NCBI GenBank assembly: GCA_016839385.1
Contig: JAEOUK010000157.1
Location: 1-8,419 of the forward strand
DNA: 8,419 bases
DNA from: Promethearchaeota archaeon
GTDB lineage: Archaea > Asgardarchaeota > Lokiarchaeia > Sigynarchaeales > MK-D1
Direction: 5' to 3'
In this document: piece after piece, positions 6,635 through 8,419 of the stretch
Position numbering within the stretch: the stretch's first letter is position 1
Layout: every line of letters starts with the position of its first letter
Translations under genes and position numbers: made by a program
Notes under the pieces: generated by a model
Told to the model about the DNA's origin: nothing
The model's input: only the letters and a program-made list of their open reading frames with translations
Database searches by the model: none

Positions 6635-7429
6635 ATGAGCGAGGAGTATTATAAGAATTTAGTTCATGACGGATATAAAAAAAATAAAGTTGTAGAAACT
6701 TACTCCATCGTGGGGCTATATAAACCAGAGTCAGTACTGATTCAGCAGTTTTTTCCCAAATTAGGAGATATATTAGATATTGGCTGCGGTGCAGGTCGAA
6801 CCTCTATCCCACTTTCACAATTAGGCTATAAAGTAAGTGGTATCGATATTAGTCCCCATATGATAAAGGCCGCAAAAGAGCAATCAAAAAAATATGGTTT
6901 AGAAATAAATTTTTACGAAATGAACGCAACAACTATCAATTTTGCTGATGAATCCTTTGATGGAGCAATATTTTCAGCAAATGGATTTGATCATGTTCCA
7001 GGTTATAATGATAAGATTGAAGTTTTACGTCAAGTCTTCAGAGTGCTAAAACCAGGGGCTCCTTTCATTTTTTCAGTTCATGGCATGTGGTGTGCCCGTC
7101 ACTTTCGAAAATTAGTTGAAAGTGGAGTAAAAACAATTATTGAAGAGCTAATGGGGTCAAGTAAAACGCAGAAAGATTGGGGCGACTACGATGACAAGTG
7201 TGGTTATATGTCCTTTATGAATCTAAAAAGATGGGAACAGGCAATAAGGGATACCGGATATAATAGGATTTTTTGTCAATCGCGATATGTATTCGATATT
7301 AAATTGTTTTTTAGAAATTTATACCATGCTAATACGGTGTTAACACATAATTCGGAAAACCCAAACAAATACTGCATTGGTTGTGGTAATTTTATTCACT
7401 ATGTAGTACGTAAACCTATTGATAACTAA
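6635..7429 (+). CDS. SAM-dependent class I methyltransferase, copy 1
   Basis: The 264-residue protein has a Methyltransf_11/25 fold. Motif I is ILDIGCGAGRTSIPLSQLG (46-64), the glycine-rich SAM loop. Asp71 at the end of beta 2 (VSGIDIS) would bind the SAM ribose, and ADESFDGAIFSANGFDHVPG (104-123) and VFRVLKPGAPFIFSVH (134-149) are the later core motifs. YMSFMNLKRWEQAIRDTGY (191-209) probably belongs to the C-terminal strand/helix region. The substrate is unknown; nearness to wzm, wzt and an acyltransferase suggests a sugar. The start is supported by alignment with copy 2 (both begin M-x-E-x-x-Y-K-x-L-V). The ribosome site is weak (AGGA at 6620-6623, 11 bases from the ATG). Its C-terminus holds a CIGC motif (247-250) absent from copy 2. 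A 145-base gap upstream could hold its own promoter, though none is convincing. Confidence 0.88.
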   Translation: MSEEYYKNLVHDGYKKNKVVETYSIVGLYKPESVLIQQFFPKLGDILDIGCGAGRTSIPLSQLGYKVSGIDISPHMIKAAKEQSKKYGLEINFYEMNATTINFADESFDGAIFSANGFDHVPGYNDKIEVLRQVFRVLKPGAPFIFSVHGMWCARHFRKLVESGVKTIIEELMGSSKTQKDWGDYDDKCGYMSFMNLKRWEQAIRDTGYNRIFCQSRYVFDIKLFFRNLYHANTVLTHNSENPNKYCIGCGNFIHYVVRKPIDN

Positions 7430-7587
7430 TATGTCTTGTATAGATTGTAGCATAATATTTTCTATAGAAGTATTATCATCTCAAGTATGTATTTGCAATA
7501 ATAATAAGATTTAAGCACTTCCTCATTTCACCGAAGCGAGATTGTTTTCCTCTTTACAGATGTTTAAATTACGGGTTTGTTATAAGC

Positions 7588-8304
7588 ATGAAAGAGGATT
7601 TTTATAAAACTTTAGTTCGCGACGGGTATGGTAGCAAAGAAGTAATTGATTCGTATCGCATGGTGGGGATGTATAAGCCGGAACGAGTATTGGTCCAGCA
7701 GTTCCTACCCAAAGAAGGAAATATATTGGATATTGGTTGCGGTGCAGGGCGAACCACTATACCGCTTTCGCAATTAGGATACAGCGTACACGGTATCGAT
7801 TTAAGCCCAAATATGATAGAGGCAGCAAAAGAACAATCTGTAAAATATAATTTAAAGATTGATTTCAATGAAATGAACGCAACATCTCTCACTTTTGCTG
7901 ATGAATCTTTTGATGGAGTTCTGTTCTTTGGTAACGGTTTTGATCATGTTCCAGGTTATAATGAGAAGATAAAAGTATTCTGCCAAGTCTTCAGAGTGCT
8001 CAAACCAGGTGCCCCGTTTATTTTTTCGGTTCATCGAATTTGGTGCCCCTATCATTTGAGAAATTTAGTTGTCAGCGGACTTAAGATTAGTTTCAGAAAT
8101 CTTGTTGGATCAAACACTAGAAATAGAGAGTGGGGCGATTTTGATGACAAACTCGGTTATATGTCATTTATGAATCTAAAAAGATGGGAAGCGGCTATAA
8201 GGGATAGCGGATTTGATCTGATATATCGTATATCTCGATTTAAATTGGAGTTTAATAATTCCTGGAAACGATTATCTAAGGCAGTAGATGGAAATTTTAT
8301 GTAG
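7588..8304 (+). CDS. SAM-dependent class I methyltransferase, copy 2, shortened by an amber codon
   Basis: This tandem paralogue of the methyltransferase at 6635-7429 is 238 residues as read to TAG 8302-8304. It aligns without gaps over residues 1-210 at about 68% identity (142 of 210 by hand count) and keeps the SAM motifs: ILDIGCGAGRTTIPLSQLG (46-64), Asp71, ADESFDG (104-110) and VFRVLKPGAPFIFSVH (134-149). Its C-terminus differs: residues 211-233 are diverged and about 16 shorter than in copy 1. After GNFM an amber codon interrupts the conserved end, and the same frame continues YVVRKPESN to TAA 8332-8334, matching YVVRKPIDN of copy 1. It may be a slightly truncated working enzyme, a young pseudogene, a readthrough product or a sequence error near the contig end. 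The core catalytic fold is intact. I see no good ribosome site upstream. Confidence 0.75.
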   Translation: MKEDFYKTLVRDGYGSKEVIDSYRMVGMYKPERVLVQQFLPKEGNILDIGCGAGRTTIPLSQLGYSVHGIDLSPNMIEAAKEQSVKYNLKIDFNEMNATSLTFADESFDGVLFFGNGFDHVPGYNEKIKVFCQVFRVLKPGAPFIFSVHRIWCPYHLRNLVVSGLKISFRNLVGSNTRNREWGDFDDKLGYMSFMNLKRWEAAIRDSGFDLIYRISRFKLEFNNSWKRLSKAVDGNFM

Positions 8305-8396
8305 TATGTTGTTCGTAAGCCCGAAAGTAATTAATCTAATTTATCAGATTATGAATATAAGGGTGATATCTATCATGTAGCGAAGGAGAAAGAATT

Positions 8397-8419
8397 TGTA
8401 GTTGCTCGGTGGTCGCCTA
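8397..8419. other. Adapter-like tail at the right edge (probable sequencing artefact)
   Basis: CTCGGTGGTCGCC at 8405-8417 is an exact 13-base match to the reverse complement of the Illumina P5 adapter. It is preceded by TGTAG (8397-8401), as in the adapter, with 3 rather than 2 intervening bases, and followed by TA where the adapter has GTA. Bases 8372-8388 also match the next adapter part at about 13 of 17 positions, separated by an 8-base insertion. The tail is more GC-rich than its surroundings. Bases 8335-8371 hold no recognisable gene. This recognition is from memory of the adapter sequence; the right end should not be read as genome without checking. Confidence 0.6.

Larger units (their letters stand above)
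6635..8334 (+). repeat. Tandem gene duplication of the methyltransferase
   Basis: The genes at 6635-7429 and 7588-8334 (counting the frame beyond the amber codon) are direct repeats. Long near-identical DNA stretches remain, for example around GATCATGTTCCAGGTTATAA and TTTATGAATCTAAAAAGATG, while differences elsewhere are largely at third codon positions. This is the pattern of an older duplication kept under protein-level selection rather than a recent copy. The 158-base spacer between them does not obviously resemble the 145-base spacer before copy 1. Confidence 0.85.

Noticed and set aside
8302..8304. Amber codon as a pyrrolysine site
   Set aside because: Pyrrolysine is known mainly in methylamine methyltransferases, unrelated to this family, and no pyl gene is in the window; recent nonsense mutation or sequencing error is simpler.
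8335..8419. Start of another gene behind AAGGAG (8383-8388), or an open frame reading DYEYKGDIYHVAKEKEF
   Set aside because: No start codon at a proper distance without an immediate stop, and the bases overlap the adapter-like tail.

Overview
The window looks like a piece of an AT-rich bacterial chromosome. Two parts point that way: a sigma-54-controlled stress or redox gene, and an ABC-transporter-dependent cell-surface polysaccharide locus. The strong AAGGAGGT ribosome site of the osmC-like gene, the low GC and the Fis-type sigma-54 activator would fit an anaerobic Bacillota (Clostridia or Negativicutes) or a low-GC deltaproteobacterium. I cannot decide between these from the sequence, so taxonomy is a weak inference.

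Region 1 (1-946) starts with the last 32 codons of a sigma-54-dependent activator carrying a Fis-type DNA-binding helix-turn-helix. A spacer follows with two dyads and a near-consensus -24/-12 promoter (262-278), then an OsmC-family gene (332-904) closed by an intrinsic terminator (915-946). It reads as a self-contained unit in which the upstream activator switches on the OsmC-like protein.

Region 2 (947-5326) begins with a large GT-C type membrane glycosyltransferase (1147-2706). After it comes a 450-base gene-free stretch that carries a strong sigma-70-type promoter (2920-2948), a roughly 200-base leader and a 28-base interrupted palindrome (3059-3086). Next are the tightly coupled exporter genes wzm (permease, 3157-3996) and wzt (ATPase with a C-terminal glycan-binding-type domain, 3998-5326).

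Region 3 (5326-8334) holds likely glycan-modifying enzymes: a FemAB/BioF2-like acyltransferase whose start codon overlaps the wzt stop, and two tandem SAM-dependent methyltransferases about 68% identical to each other over their first 210 residues. The second copy is cut by an amber codon ten codons before the family's normal end, although the codons after it still encode the conserved tail. The likely shared job is to modify or cap a lipid-linked polysaccharide and export it across the inner membrane. Neither the assembly glycosyltransferases nor the initiating enzyme lie in this window.

The final bases (8397-8419, possibly from about 8372) resemble the reverse complement of the Illumina P5 adapter. 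The extreme right end may therefore be sequencing artefact rather than genome, and base calls close to it deserve caution.
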